Shown piece after piece: positions 1-7,250 of a DNA stretch of 18,230 nt. The translations under genes were made by a program, and so were the position numbers. The stretch is from an uncultured Saprospirales bacterium (lineage in GTDB: Bacteria > Bacteroidota > Bacteroidia > Chitinophagales > JADIYW01), in assembly GCA_938008535.1 (NCBI GenBank), contig CALLKF010000079.1:1-18230 (forward strand). The letters are read 5' to 3'. Under the pieces are notes generated by a model. The model saw only the letters and a program-made list of their open reading frames with translations. It ran no database searches and was not told the origin of the DNA. Each line of letters opens with the position of its first letter. The stretch's first letter is position 1.

Positions 1-1805
1 GCAATGGTTTGTTGAATGTAGATTTTATCAGCAATGCTGATTTTTATACAGGTGCATTTCCTGCAAATCGTGGTAATGCAATGAGTTCTGTGTTAGCGCT
101 AACACAACGTGAAGGCAGAAAAGACAGAGTTGGATTAACATTTACACTCAGTGCAAGTGATGCAGGTTTAACTTTAGAAGGACCATTCACTAAAAAGAAA
201 AAAACGACATTTTTATTAAATGCGCGATACTCATATTTACAAGGATTATTCAAAGCATTTAAATTACCATTTTTACCAACCTATTCTGATGTGCAATTTA
301 AAGTAATGCATAAGTTTAATAACAAACATGATTTAACTTTAGTTGGTGTTGGTGCTTATGATATGTTGCGTTTAAATACAAAAGAAAATAAAACAGATGC
401 TCAAAAATATTTGTTGAGAAATTTACCATATCAAGATCAATGGAATTATACCATTGGTGCACGTTATCGATATTTTTTGAAAAATAGTTACATGGTTTTT
501 GTATTGAGCAGAAGTTTCTTTAATAATCATATTTACAAACATCAAAACAACGATAAAAATCTACCTAAATTATTTGATTTAAATTCAAATGAAGCTGAAA
601 ATAAATTGCGTTTTGAGCACGTGATGCGAGTTAAAGAATACAAGATTTCTTATGGAATTAATTATGAATATGCAAGATATACAACAGCTACCAGTAATAA
701 AATCACTCTTGGTGATACTGTGCTAAATATTAATTATTCAACTAAATTAAAATTACAGAAGTATGGATTTTTTGCTCAATTCAGCAAAACATATTTCGAT
801 AATCGATTGAGTTTATCATTAGGTTTGCGTGCTGATGGAAATAATTATAACAAGAAAATGGCTAATTTATTTCGTCAATTTTCACCGCGTTTTTCTGCAT
901 CGTATGCTATCACAAATTTCTTAAGTATAAATTTCAATACAGGTTTATATTATCAGTTGCCACCTTACACAACGCTTGGTTTTAAAGATAATTCCAATGT
1001 ATTGGTAAATAAAGATAGATTAGATTATATCAGAAATGTACAAGTTGTTGGTGGACTTTCTTCTACCATAAATAAATCAAATACCAAGTTTTCTTTAGAA
1101 GGTTTTTATAAACGATATTATAACTATCCGATGTTGTTGAACAAAGGAATTTCGTTAGCAAATTTAGGTGGTGATTTTGGTGTAGTAGGTGATGAGCCAG
1201 CAGCATCCATTAGTCAAGGAAAAACGTATGGAATTGAGTTTTCTGTACAACAAAAATTATGGAAAGGTGTGTACGGAATTGTTTCTTATACTTGGTTCAG
1301 AAGTTTATTTACCAACACACTTGGGCAATATAATTCAAGTAGTTGGGACAGCCGTCATGTTGCCAATATTACGGTTGGATATAAGTTTAAACGCAATTGG
1401 GAAATTGGTATAAAATGGACTATACAAGGTGGTTTGCCATATACACCAGACGACACGACTAACTTTGCTTTAGTAAAAGTATTTGATGCAAATGGTGGTG
1501 TACCTGTGAAAGATTATTCTAAACTAAACTCGTTGCGAACGAAAGTGATTCATGGTTTAAATTTACGTGTAGATAAAAAATGGTTTTTAAAGAAAATTAA
1601 TTTGAATTTATACTTAGATATTACAAATGTTTACAACGCAAAAGACGTGTCACCAGCTAATTTGGATGTAGTTAGAGATGGAAGTGGAAATCCAATCGTT
1701 GCCAATCCAGGTGCGCCAGATGATGAAAAAAGATACCAATTACAATTATTAAAAAATAACGGTTCAAACATATTGCCAACTATTGGTTTGGTTATTGAAT
1801 ATTAG
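1..1805 (+). CDS. TonB-dependent outer-membrane receptor, 3' part
   Basis: The reading frame is open from the first base (codons in phase with position 3), so the signal peptide, any carboxypeptidase-like domain and most of the plug lie outside the window. The visible part starts with a plug-type stretch (DFYTGAFPANRGNAMSSVL, about residues 10-29 of the visible part), typical of Bacteroidota TonB-dependent receptors. About 570 residues of alternating aromatic/polar beta-strand segments follow, as in a 22-strand barrel. The protein ends in an aromatic residue (...LVIEY), as outer-membrane barrels do for BAM recognition. By family knowledge it would import a large substrate such as a siderophore, glycan or peptide, powered by TonB-ExbBD. 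No substrate can be read from this part and no SusD partner follows. A TTG near position 9 is only an internal codon, not a credible start. Confidence 0.9.
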   Translation, partial: NGLLNVDFISNADFYTGAFPANRGNAMSSVLALTQREGRKDRVGLTFTLSASDAGLTLEGPFTKKKKTTFLLNARYSYLQGLFKAFKLPFLPTYSDVQFKVMHKFNNKHDLTLVGVGAYDMLRLNTKENKTDAQKYLLRNLPYQDQWNYTIGARYRYFLKNSYMVFVLSRSFFNNHIYKHQNNDKNLPKLFDLNSNEAENKLRFEHVMRVKEYKISYGINYEYARYTTATSNKITLGDTVLNINYSTKLKLQKYGFFAQFSKTYFDNRLSLSLGLRADGNNYNKKMANLFRQFSPRFSASYAITNFLSINFNTGLYYQLPPYTTLGFKDNSNVLVNKDRLDYIRNVQVVGGLSSTINKSNTKFSLEGFYKRYYNYPMLLNKGISLANLGGDFGVVGDEPAASISQGKTYGIEFSVQQKLWKGVYGIVSYTWFRSLFTNTLGQYNSSSWDSRHVANITVGYKFKRNWEIGIKWTIQGGLPYTPDDTTNFALVKVFDANGGVPVKDYSKLNSLRTKVIHGLNLRVDKKWFLKKINLNLYLDITNVYNAKDVSPANLDVVRDGSGNPIVANPGAPDDEKRYQLQLLKNNGSNILPTIGLVIEY

Positions 1806-1851
1806 ATTTTATGTATTAGTTCTATTTATTAACAGCCAAAATGTAAGAAGT

Positions 1852-1883
1852 AGATCCTGAACTTGTTTCAGGATCTTTTTTTT
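1852..1883 (+). terminator. Intrinsic terminator after the TonB receptor gene
   Basis: A perfect 10-bp stem (AGATCCTGAA at 1852-1861 pairing with TTCAGGATCT at 1867-1876) encloses a 5-nt loop (CTTGT) and runs directly into a T tract at 1876-1883. It lies 47 bases past the receptor stop codon, so it should end that transcript. The stem-loop core, CCTGAACTTGTTTCAGG, is from memory a word met in intergenic hairpins of many bacteria. Confidence 0.9.
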
Positions 1884-1985
1884 GAAATAAATTGCTGTTC
1901 ATTTTAGAACTAAATCGGTTTAAATTAATAAACTTGGATTATTAGCTTTATTTATTCTTTTACGATCCTTTAATTCAAAATGTGT

Positions 1986-2027
1986 GAATGTTGTAATATT
2001 TACGTTGAAAGCTGTAACACTTACGCT
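1986..2027 (+). repeat. 21-nt imperfect tandem duplication
   Basis: Two adjacent 21-nt units (1986-2006 and 2007-2027) match at 16 of 21 positions, and four of the five differences are T/C changes. Being a multiple of three, the unit would encode heptads ECCNIYV and ESCNTYA if the small ATG ORF at 1980-2057 is read. Whether that ORF is translated cannot be told. Confidence 0.55.
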
Positions 2028-2280
2028 CATAAATATTTCAACTTTATACCTAATTAAAATAAATACATGAATGCTATAAAAATTAAACCAATTGAAGAAT
2101 CAATTATGCTTGTAATTAATAATAAATAATACATTTTAATGGCATTGGTTGGACAAATAAAATTGAAAAATCAAAAAAGTAAACCTTAAAAAAAAATGAT
2201 AAAATATTAAATTGTCTATTCTGTCTTTTTAACTCTATTGCACAATTCCACATCAACACATGTTACTCTTTTTCTCGTAA

Positions 2281-3387
2281 TTGTATTTTCCAAATTATAC
2301 TATATTGACAATTTCCGCTAATACAGTCATTAAATATTTCATGCTTCTTTTTTTGGTAGTAGCAGGTTTATATTTAGCCAAAGAATTTCTGATTCCATTG
2401 GCAATTGGTGCCATAATAGCTACTCTTTTCTTGCCTTTTTGTAAATGGTTAGAACACAAAAAAGTACCACGAATCGTTGCAGTTTTTATTTGCGTATTGA
2501 TTTTAGTATTATTTATTGCTGGATTTTTTACATTAATAGGTTGGCAAATTTCGTCTTTAACGAACGATATTGAATTAATAAAAACTAAGTCGTTATCTTT
2601 AATTGAAAATATACAACAATATATTTTCAAGCATTTTGGTTTTTCTTCTGCAGCGCAAGCTAAATTAATAAATGACCAACAAAACGATGTCACCGTTTAT
2701 ATCGAAAAGTTTGTAAGCTCTTTTGCAACTATTGTAACTAGTTTTATTTTAACTATTTTATATGTTTTTTTATTGCTGTATTACCGTATTCATCTTAAAA
2801 ATTTTATACTGATGTTATTTCCAGATTCTAAAAAATTAGAATCAGAACAATTAATTTATCAAGCTACCAATGTTTCGCAACAATATTTAGTAGGTTTAAG
2901 TAAAATGATTTTTTGTTTATGGATAATGTACGGAATTGGTTTTTCAATAATCGGTGTTGAAAATGCCATTTTTTTTGCAATATTATGTGGTTTATTAGAA
3001 ATAGTTCCATTTATAGGTAATATTACCGGTACTTCTATAACCGTTTTGGTTGCTGTGGTTCATGGAGCTTCATTGCCTATGATTATAGGCATTGTTATTA
3101 CTTATGGTGTTGTTCAGTTTATTCAAGGTTGGATTTTAGAACCACTCATATTAGGACCACAAGTAAAAATTAATCCATTATTTACGATTCTTGCTTTAGT
3201 TTTAGGACAATTAATTTGGGGAATTCCAGGTATTGTGTTAGCCATTCCAATAACAGCAATGTTTAAAATTTTTTGTGATTATATTGAACCATTAAAACCA
3301 CTTGGTTTTTTAATTGGTGAAATTCAAAACCCAAAGTCTCCACTTACTATAATTGCCAAAATAAAAAGTTGGTTTAAAAGAACCTAA
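2281..3387 (+). CDS. AI-2E family transporter (PF01594-type permease)
   Basis: This is a polytopic inner-membrane protein of up to 368 residues, the usual size for this family (about 350-370). It has the family layout: two or three N-terminal membrane segments, a polar middle part (about residues 95-150), then hydrophobic segments. The C-terminal half carries the well-conserved run GLLEIVPFIGN and, later, IQGWILEPLILG, both typical of AI-2E/PerM/YdiK proteins. Members include TqsA (autoinducer-2 export) and Na+/H+ antiporter-like proteins, so the substrate is unknown here. An in-frame TAA directly precedes the TTG at 2281, which is the upstream limit. TTG at 2305 or ATG at 2341 are alternative starts, but the ATG would leave almost nothing before the first membrane segment. 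The next gene begins 2 nt after its stop, so the two are probably co-transcribed. Confidence 0.85.
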   Translation: MYFPNYTILTISANTVIKYFMLLFLVVAGLYLAKEFLIPLAIGAIIATLFLPFCKWLEHKKVPRIVAVFICVLILVLFIAGFFTLIGWQISSLTNDIELIKTKSLSLIENIQQYIFKHFGFSSAAQAKLINDQQNDVTVYIEKFVSSFATIVTSFILTILYVFLLLYYRIHLKNFILMLFPDSKKLESEQLIYQATNVSQQYLVGLSKMIFCLWIMYGIGFSIIGVENAIFFAILCGLLEIVPFIGNITGTSITVLVAVVHGASLPMIIGIVITYGVVQFIQGWILEPLILGPQVKINPLFTILALVLGQLIWGIPGIVLAIPITAMFKIFCDYIEPLKPLGFLIGEIQNPKSPLTIIAKIKSWFKRT

Positions 3388-3389
3388 AT

Positions 3390-5063
3390 ATGGATATGCT
3401 GATTTCGATATTGAAACTTTGTGCTGGTATTGGATTATTTCTATTTGCAATGTATTTGATAGAAGAGTCGTTGAAAAATTTATCTGGAAGAAATTTTAAA
3501 CGCTTTTTACAATACATTACCAAAAATAGATTTGGTGCAGTTGCAGGTGGTGCAATTGTAACTGCTGTACTTCAAAGTAGTTCTATGGTTTCGCTGATGG
3601 TGTTAGCGTTTGTTGGTGCTGGTGTTTTTTCCATGAAAAATGCTATTGCTATTATTTTGGGTGCAAATTTAGGAACCACTATTGATAGTTGGCTGGTTGC
3701 AACATTAGGTTTTAGTGTAAATATAGAAGTAGTAGCATATCCAGCAGTATTTGTTGGTGGACTGATGCTAATTGTATTTGGAAAACACAAGTACTCTAAA
3801 TATCTATCCTTTTTTTTAATTGGTTTTGGATTACTGTTTATTGGACTTTCTTTTATGAAAACATCTATGGAAGCACAAGTGCATACGTTTGATTTTTCTC
3901 GTTATGCATATATGCCATTAATTGTTTTTTTATTCATCGGTTTTGTAATTACATTATTGGTGCAATCGAGTTCAGTAACGATGGCACTTACTTTAACTGC
4001 ATTGCACGCAGGTGTAGTAACATTTCCTTTAGCTGCTGCTATTGTATTGGGTTCTGAAACTGGAACTACAATTAAAATTTTATTGAGTGCAATTGGCGGA
4101 AATTCTGCTAAAAAACGTGTAGTATTAGGTAATTTATTGTTCAATATTTTTATTACTGTAGTTGCATTTTTATTCCTTAAACCGACTCTATTTTTAATAA
4201 CAGATATTTTCAAAATTAGCAATCCACTTATTGGTTTAGTAATGTTTTCAAGTATTGTGAATTTAGTAGGTATAATTATTATTCCATTTTTAGAACCGTT
4301 TTCTAAATTTTTAGAGAAGTTTTTTAAAGATTCAGATGCTGAAACTACCGCTTTTATAAATCATGCTACTACAAAAGAACCAGAAACTGCGTTAGATTTA
4401 TTTCGTAGAGAAACTACTTATTTTATTAGCAATGCAATGTTACTTAATCTTACACAATTAGGAATTGATACTGCGTTTTTAATAAAAAATTCAGCATTTA
4501 ATACAATAAATAATAAACGAAAATTTTACAATAAAACGGTAGAAGAACAATGTGATTTTTTATGTCAACAACAAGGCGAAATGCAGGCATTTTATTTAGA
4601 ACTAAGATTAAAATTAGAAGATGAAAATAATAATAAACTTAACCAATTAATTGCTGCTGCAAGAAATGCATTGTATTCTATTAAAAGTATGAACGACATA
4701 AAAATCAATATCACAAATCTTAAAAATTCTTCAAAAGATATAAAGTTTAATTTTTTTTTACATCAGAAAAATGAAATGCTTGACTTATATAATTTAATGA
4801 ACTCAATTTTAATTTCACCAAAAATTCAAACACCACAAACATTTCAAACTTTGTATTCTAAAATTGAAGAAACCTATAATTTATCATTATTTGATTTTTA
4901 TAAACAAGCCGCAACTACTCAAATTGAAGATTTAGATATCACGATTGCTATTAATTTTAACAGAGCACTATTTACATCCAATAAAGATATTTTGATTGCA
5001 ATAAAAGGGTTGGTTTTAGATGAAACTAGTAATAACGATTTTAATGAATCGATTAATTATTAG
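3390..5063 (+). CDS. Na/Pi cotransporter family protein with PhoU-like C-terminal domain
   Basis: The 557-residue protein has the internal inverted duplication of the NptA/NPT2 family. QSSS motifs sit at residues 62-65 and 192-195, each followed by a GTT-containing loop (GANLGTT at 91-97, GSETGTT at 221-227). These elements form the sodium/phosphate site in the family. About eight membrane segments occupy residues 1-310. From about 330 to 557 the protein is soluble, helical and rich in Lys/Asn/Glu, as in the PhoU-like tails of bacterial members. The likely role is sodium-driven phosphate uptake at the inner membrane, although some homologues have other or unknown substrates. The ATG at 3390 lies 2 nt after the permease stop. 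A second Met at codon 3 (3396) is also possible. The gene ends 7 nt from the convergent lipoprotein gene, with no terminator hairpin between them. Confidence 0.9.
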   Translation: MDMLISILKLCAGIGLFLFAMYLIEESLKNLSGRNFKRFLQYITKNRFGAVAGGAIVTAVLQSSSMVSLMVLAFVGAGVFSMKNAIAIILGANLGTTIDSWLVATLGFSVNIEVVAYPAVFVGGLMLIVFGKHKYSKYLSFFLIGFGLLFIGLSFMKTSMEAQVHTFDFSRYAYMPLIVFLFIGFVITLLVQSSSVTMALTLTALHAGVVTFPLAAAIVLGSETGTTIKILLSAIGGNSAKKRVVLGNLLFNIFITVVAFLFLKPTLFLITDIFKISNPLIGLVMFSSIVNLVGIIIIPFLEPFSKFLEKFFKDSDAETTAFINHATTKEPETALDLFRRETTYFISNAMLLNLTQLGIDTAFLIKNSAFNTINNKRKFYNKTVEEQCDFLCQQQGEMQAFYLELRLKLEDENNNKLNQLIAAARNALYSIKSMNDIKINITNLKNSSKDIKFNFFLHQKNEMLDLYNLMNSILISPKIQTPQTFQTLYSKIEETYNLSLFDFYKQAATTQIEDLDITIAINFNRALFTSNKDILIAIKGLVLDETSNNDFNESINY

Positions 5064-5070
5064 TCAAATA

Positions 5071-5412
5071 TTATTTTCGTTTCGCATACCAAACACCATG
5101 GTCACCATGTGGCAAAACTAGTGTACCAGCCATGCTATCTGAAGAAACTATTGTTCCTTCATATTCATCATCATTGTTGAATTGAATATTTAGTTTTTTC
5201 TTATCGCTCATCCATGTTCCTAAAATAGTATCAAAGTTTCTGTAATTTTCAATACTGTTGTCATTTTTAAAATAAAGATCAGATTCAGCATAATAATTAA
5301 ATGTAGAATTGTGCTTGTAAAAAAGTGTCCAATGCGTGTCATTTAAATCAACGCAATTTTTTTTACAGGAAAAATTGGATGCAATTAAAATTACTAAAAT
5401 TAATTTTTTCAT
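5071..5412 (-). CDS. Small putative lipoprotein, function unknown
   Basis: The start at 5412 gives 113 residues beginning with a clean lipoprotein signal: MKK, a hydrophobic core, then the lipobox SNFSC with the lipidated Cys at residue 16. The longer reading from 5436 adds eight residues ahead of the signal and is disfavoured. The mature part is short, rich in Asp/Asn and aromatics, with alternating strand-like segments (for example GTWMSDKKKLNIQF). This recalls small lipocalin-like beta-barrel domains, but no diagnostic motif is present, so the product stays hypothetical. It probably faces the periplasm or outer membrane. It lies 44 nt downstream of the CoA-transferase family gene on the same strand and may share its transcript. 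Confidence 0.7.
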   Translation of the reverse strand: MKKLILVILIASNFSCKKNCVDLNDTHWTLFYKHNSTFNYYAESDLYFKNDNSIENYRNFDTILGTWMSDKKKLNIQFNNDDEYEGTIVSSDSMAGTLVLPHGDHGVWYAKRK

Positions 5413-5444
5413 TTCAAATATTTTTTCAATGTACATAGTCGGAA

Positions 5445-5469
5445 AACTTATAACTGTTAACTTATAACT
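5445..5469. repeat. Direct repeat of AACTTATAACT at the end of the CoA-transferase gene
   Basis: The 11-nt word AACTTATAACT occurs at 5445-5455 and again at 5459-5469, three bases apart. The stop codon of the - strand CaiB-family gene (TTA on this strand, 5457-5459) lies inside the repeat, so its last residues (VIS) are encoded by repeat DNA. Short AT words of this kind are, from memory, frequent between genes in Bacteroidota. Confidence 0.75.
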
Positions 5470-6602
5470 TCATTCAGCAAATCATTATCTTCACCCATCA
5501 ATGGTGCTGACCAACTAGGTTTTGCTGGTGTTTCAGAAAATTTAAACGGTTGATTCACGCTTTTAAATTTTCCATAATCAGCATGTTCCATTTCGATAAA
5601 CATTTCACGTTCACTCAAGTGTTTATCTTTTTCAACTTCATCAATATCTAAAATTGGTGATAAACAAATATCATGATTTTCTGCATCTGCAATCCATTCG
5701 TCACGTGTTTTGGTCAAAAATAAATCTTGTAATTCTTTTTTTAATTCAACCACTAATTCTGGAATTGGTAGCATTTTATTCATCCATTCAGGTTTGTTTA
5801 CCATAGCACAAAATCCTTGAAAAAATTTTGGTTCTAAACCACCTAATGCAATCCATTTTTCGTCTTTACATTTATACACATTGTAATGCGCCAAGCCACC
5901 GCTTAAAAATAATTCACCACGTTTAGGTATTGCTGATGTGTTTAATGCTTCGCCGAATGTTGCTGCTAATAATGGCATCACACAATCTGTCATCGCAACA
6001 TCTACAAATTGTCCTTTTCCAGTTCGTTCACGTGCCCACAATGCAGATAAACATGCTACGATTGTTGGATAACTTCCACCTGCAATATCGGCAATTTGTA
6101 CAGATGGCAGCGTAATATTTTCTTTATCACCATTCAAACCCAAAACGCCTGAATAACCTAAGTAATTCATGTCATGTCCAGCTTTGTTTTGGTATGCACC
6201 TGTGTAACCATAACCAGTAATGGCAACGTAAATTATTTTTTCATTTTGTTGTTTTGCAGCTTCATAGTCAATACCCATTTTTTGCAAAACACCAGGTCGA
6301 AATGAATCGACAACAATATCAGCTGTTTTGACTAAATCGAAAAATTGCTGTTTTCCTTTTTCAGATTTCAAATCTAATGTGATTGATTTTTTACTTCTAT
6401 TGACACTTAAATAAAAAATAGATTGAGAACCTTTCATTGGTGGAAAAAAACGTGTATAGTCTGGTGCTTTTGGGTCTTCAATTTTAATTACTTCTGCACC
6501 CAAATCAGCCATCATTTGTGTAGCCAATGGACCTGGCAATAATCTACTTAAATCTAAAATTCTGATTCCTTGAAGTGGTCCTTGTTGTGGTTTGCGTGAC
6601 AT
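5457..6602 (-). CDS. CaiB/BaiF-family protein, alpha-methylacyl-CoA racemase-like
   Basis: This is a 381-residue cytosolic enzyme of the CaiB/BaiF (family III CoA-transferase) fold. It has the N-terminal GIRILDLSRLLPGPLATQ, the CoA-binding region with DLGAEVIKIEDP, and the SFRPGVLQKMGIDY segment. The residues that define the racemase branch are present: His143-Asp144 in AGHDMNYL, Asp172 in QIADIAGG and Glu257 in GGLEPKFF. These correspond to the His/Asp/Glu acid-base set of mycobacterial MCR and human AMACR. The length (360-382 in those proteins) also fits. The likely reaction is epimerisation of 2-methylacyl-CoA esters by alpha-proton exchange, in branched-chain or methyl-branched lipid breakdown. 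A CoA transferase acting on another acyl-CoA cannot be excluded. The ATG start gives MSRKPQQGPLQGIRILDL, the usual N-terminus. It lies 31 nt downstream of the toxin gene. Confidence 0.88.
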   Translation of the reverse strand: MSRKPQQGPLQGIRILDLSRLLPGPLATQMMADLGAEVIKIEDPKAPDYTRFFPPMKGSQSIFYLSVNRSKKSITLDLKSEKGKQQFFDLVKTADIVVDSFRPGVLQKMGIDYEAAKQQNEKIIYVAITGYGYTGAYQNKAGHDMNYLGYSGVLGLNGDKENITLPSVQIADIAGGSYPTIVACLSALWARERTGKGQFVDVAMTDCVMPLLAATFGEALNTSAIPKRGELFLSGGLAHYNVYKCKDEKWIALGGLEPKFFQGFCAMVNKPEWMNKMLPIPELVVELKKELQDLFLTKTRDEWIADAENHDICLSPILDIDEVEKDKHLSEREMFIEMEHADYGKFKSVNQPFKFSETPAKPSWSAPLMGEDNDLLNEVIS

Positions 6603-6612
6603 ATTATAATGG

Positions 6613-6644
6613 TAGAATTATTGAATTGTATAATTATAGAATTT
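6613..6644. repeat. 16-nt imperfect tandem repeat at the end of the Doc gene
   Basis: TAGAATTATTGAATTG (6613-6628) is followed immediately by TATAATTATAGAATTT (6629-6644), matching at 13 of 16 positions. The repeat fills the gap between the CaiB-family gene and the Doc-family gene. It contains the Doc stop codon (6634-6636 on this strand). Confidence 0.6.
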
Positions 6645-7014
6645 TAGTTGTATTGTTTTTTAACCAATCAACAATTGCATCAAAATCGAGTTTGCCTTCT
6701 GCAATAGCAATTACGAAATCATAGATTAAATTTTCATCAGCTATGATGTCAACTTTATTCTTATTTAGAAGAGCAATTAAAATCAAAAATCCGATTCGCT
6801 TATTACCATCATGAAAAGGATGGTTTTTAATTATACTTTCTGCAAGTGCAGCAGTTTTTTCGATAAGTGTTGGATATAAATCAATTCCATCAAAAGTAGC
6901 AAATGGTCTGTTTAAAGCAGACTCCAAAAGTGCTGCATCACGAATGTTATTTTTACCACCAAATCTATCTATTGCTTTATTATGAATTTCGATTACTTCT
7001 TCAAACAAAATCAT
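6634..7014 (-). CDS. Doc/Fic-family toxin of a type II toxin-antitoxin pair
   Basis: The 126-residue protein has the compact all-helical Doc fold size (P1 Doc is 126 residues) and the signature HPFHDGNKR at residues 65-73. The motif HxFxDGNKR, with Lys72 in place of the second Gly of classical Fic proteins and no Arg three residues after the motif, is the Doc form. Doc of phage P1 uses this site to phosphorylate EF-Tu and stop translation, whereas full Fic motifs transfer AMP. The N-terminus (EVIEIHNKAIDRFGG, then DAALLESALNRP) also matches death-on-curing proteins. The start ATG overlaps the stop of the upstream small gene by 4 nt (ATGA), the usual translational coupling of antitoxin-toxin pairs. 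The target in this organism is inferred only from the family. Confidence 0.9.
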   Translation of the reverse strand: MILFEEVIEIHNKAIDRFGGKNNIRDAALLESALNRPFATFDGIDLYPTLIEKTAALAESIIKNHPFHDGNKRIGFLILIALLNKNKVDIIADENLIYDFVIAIAEGKLDFDAIVDWLKNNTTKIL

Positions 7015-7208
7015 TGTGCTAATCTTTTTAGTAATCCGTCATGTTTATCCATAATTTCGTCAATTCCATCTAAAAGATTATCGTAAATAAATTTTTCAGA
7101 AGTATTGTTTTCTTGTTCTTGCTTTACAATATTCAATACTTTTTCAACTTTGCTCTCAGGCAATTTCTCAATTAATTGATGTAATTCTTCTCTTGAATTT
7201 AAAGTCAT
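7011..7208 (-). CDS. Putative antitoxin partner of the Doc-family toxin
   Basis: This 65-residue, charged, helix-rich protein ends with TGA inside the ATGA that starts the Doc gene. Size, position and overlap argue for the antitoxin. The N-terminal half (EELHQLIEKLPESKVEKVL) resembles the short helical module of several Bacteroidota and cyanobacterial antitoxin-like proteins. The C-terminal half (about 38-65) is acidic then basic and could wrap the toxin cleft, as Phd does with Doc. It does not look like Phd/YefM in its N-terminal DNA-binding part. No class-I Fic inhibitory motif (S/T-x-x-x-E-G/N) is seen. Whether it binds its own promoter is unknown. It is about 34 nt downstream of the DUF4197 gene on the same strand. 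Confidence 0.75.
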   Translation of the reverse strand: MTLNSREELHQLIEKLPESKVEKVLNIVKQEQENNTSEKFIYDNLLDGIDEIMDKHDGLLKRLAQ

Positions 7209-7221
7209 ATTTAAAATTAAT

Positions 7222-7250
7222 AAAAAAATCTTAAAAATGGTATCATTTTT
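7222..7250 (-). terminator. Weak hairpin and T tract after the DUF4197 gene
   Basis: A perfect 7-bp stem (AAAAATG 7233-7239 with CATTTTT 7244-7250, loop of 4) overlaps the stop codon of the - strand DUF4197 gene. It is followed on that strand, after a short gap, by a run of T (7222-7228). The stem has a single G-C pair, so termination would be weak, and readthrough into the antitoxin gene is likely. Confidence 0.3.

Larger units (their letters stand above)
1806..2280. other. Gene-poor intergenic region
   Basis: Apart from the terminator at 1852-1883, this 475-base, very AT-rich stretch holds no convincing gene on either strand. Visible items are a 21-nt imperfect tandem repeat (1986-2027) inside a 25-codon ATG ORF (1980-2057). 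A second ATG ORF at 2067-2129 stays in frame past its TAA as far as 2189. A small inverted repeat AACA-CA-TGTT sits at 2255-2264, just before the next gene. No tRNA cloverleaf or tmRNA-like tag is apparent. It presumably carries the promoter of the permease gene, but no clear TAnnTTTG box was found. Confidence 0.6.

Noticed and set aside
5413..5436. Eight extra residues before the small lipoprotein signal
   Set aside because: They would precede the Lys-Lys and hydrophobic core of a complete lipoprotein signal peptide, which starts at the ATG at 5412.
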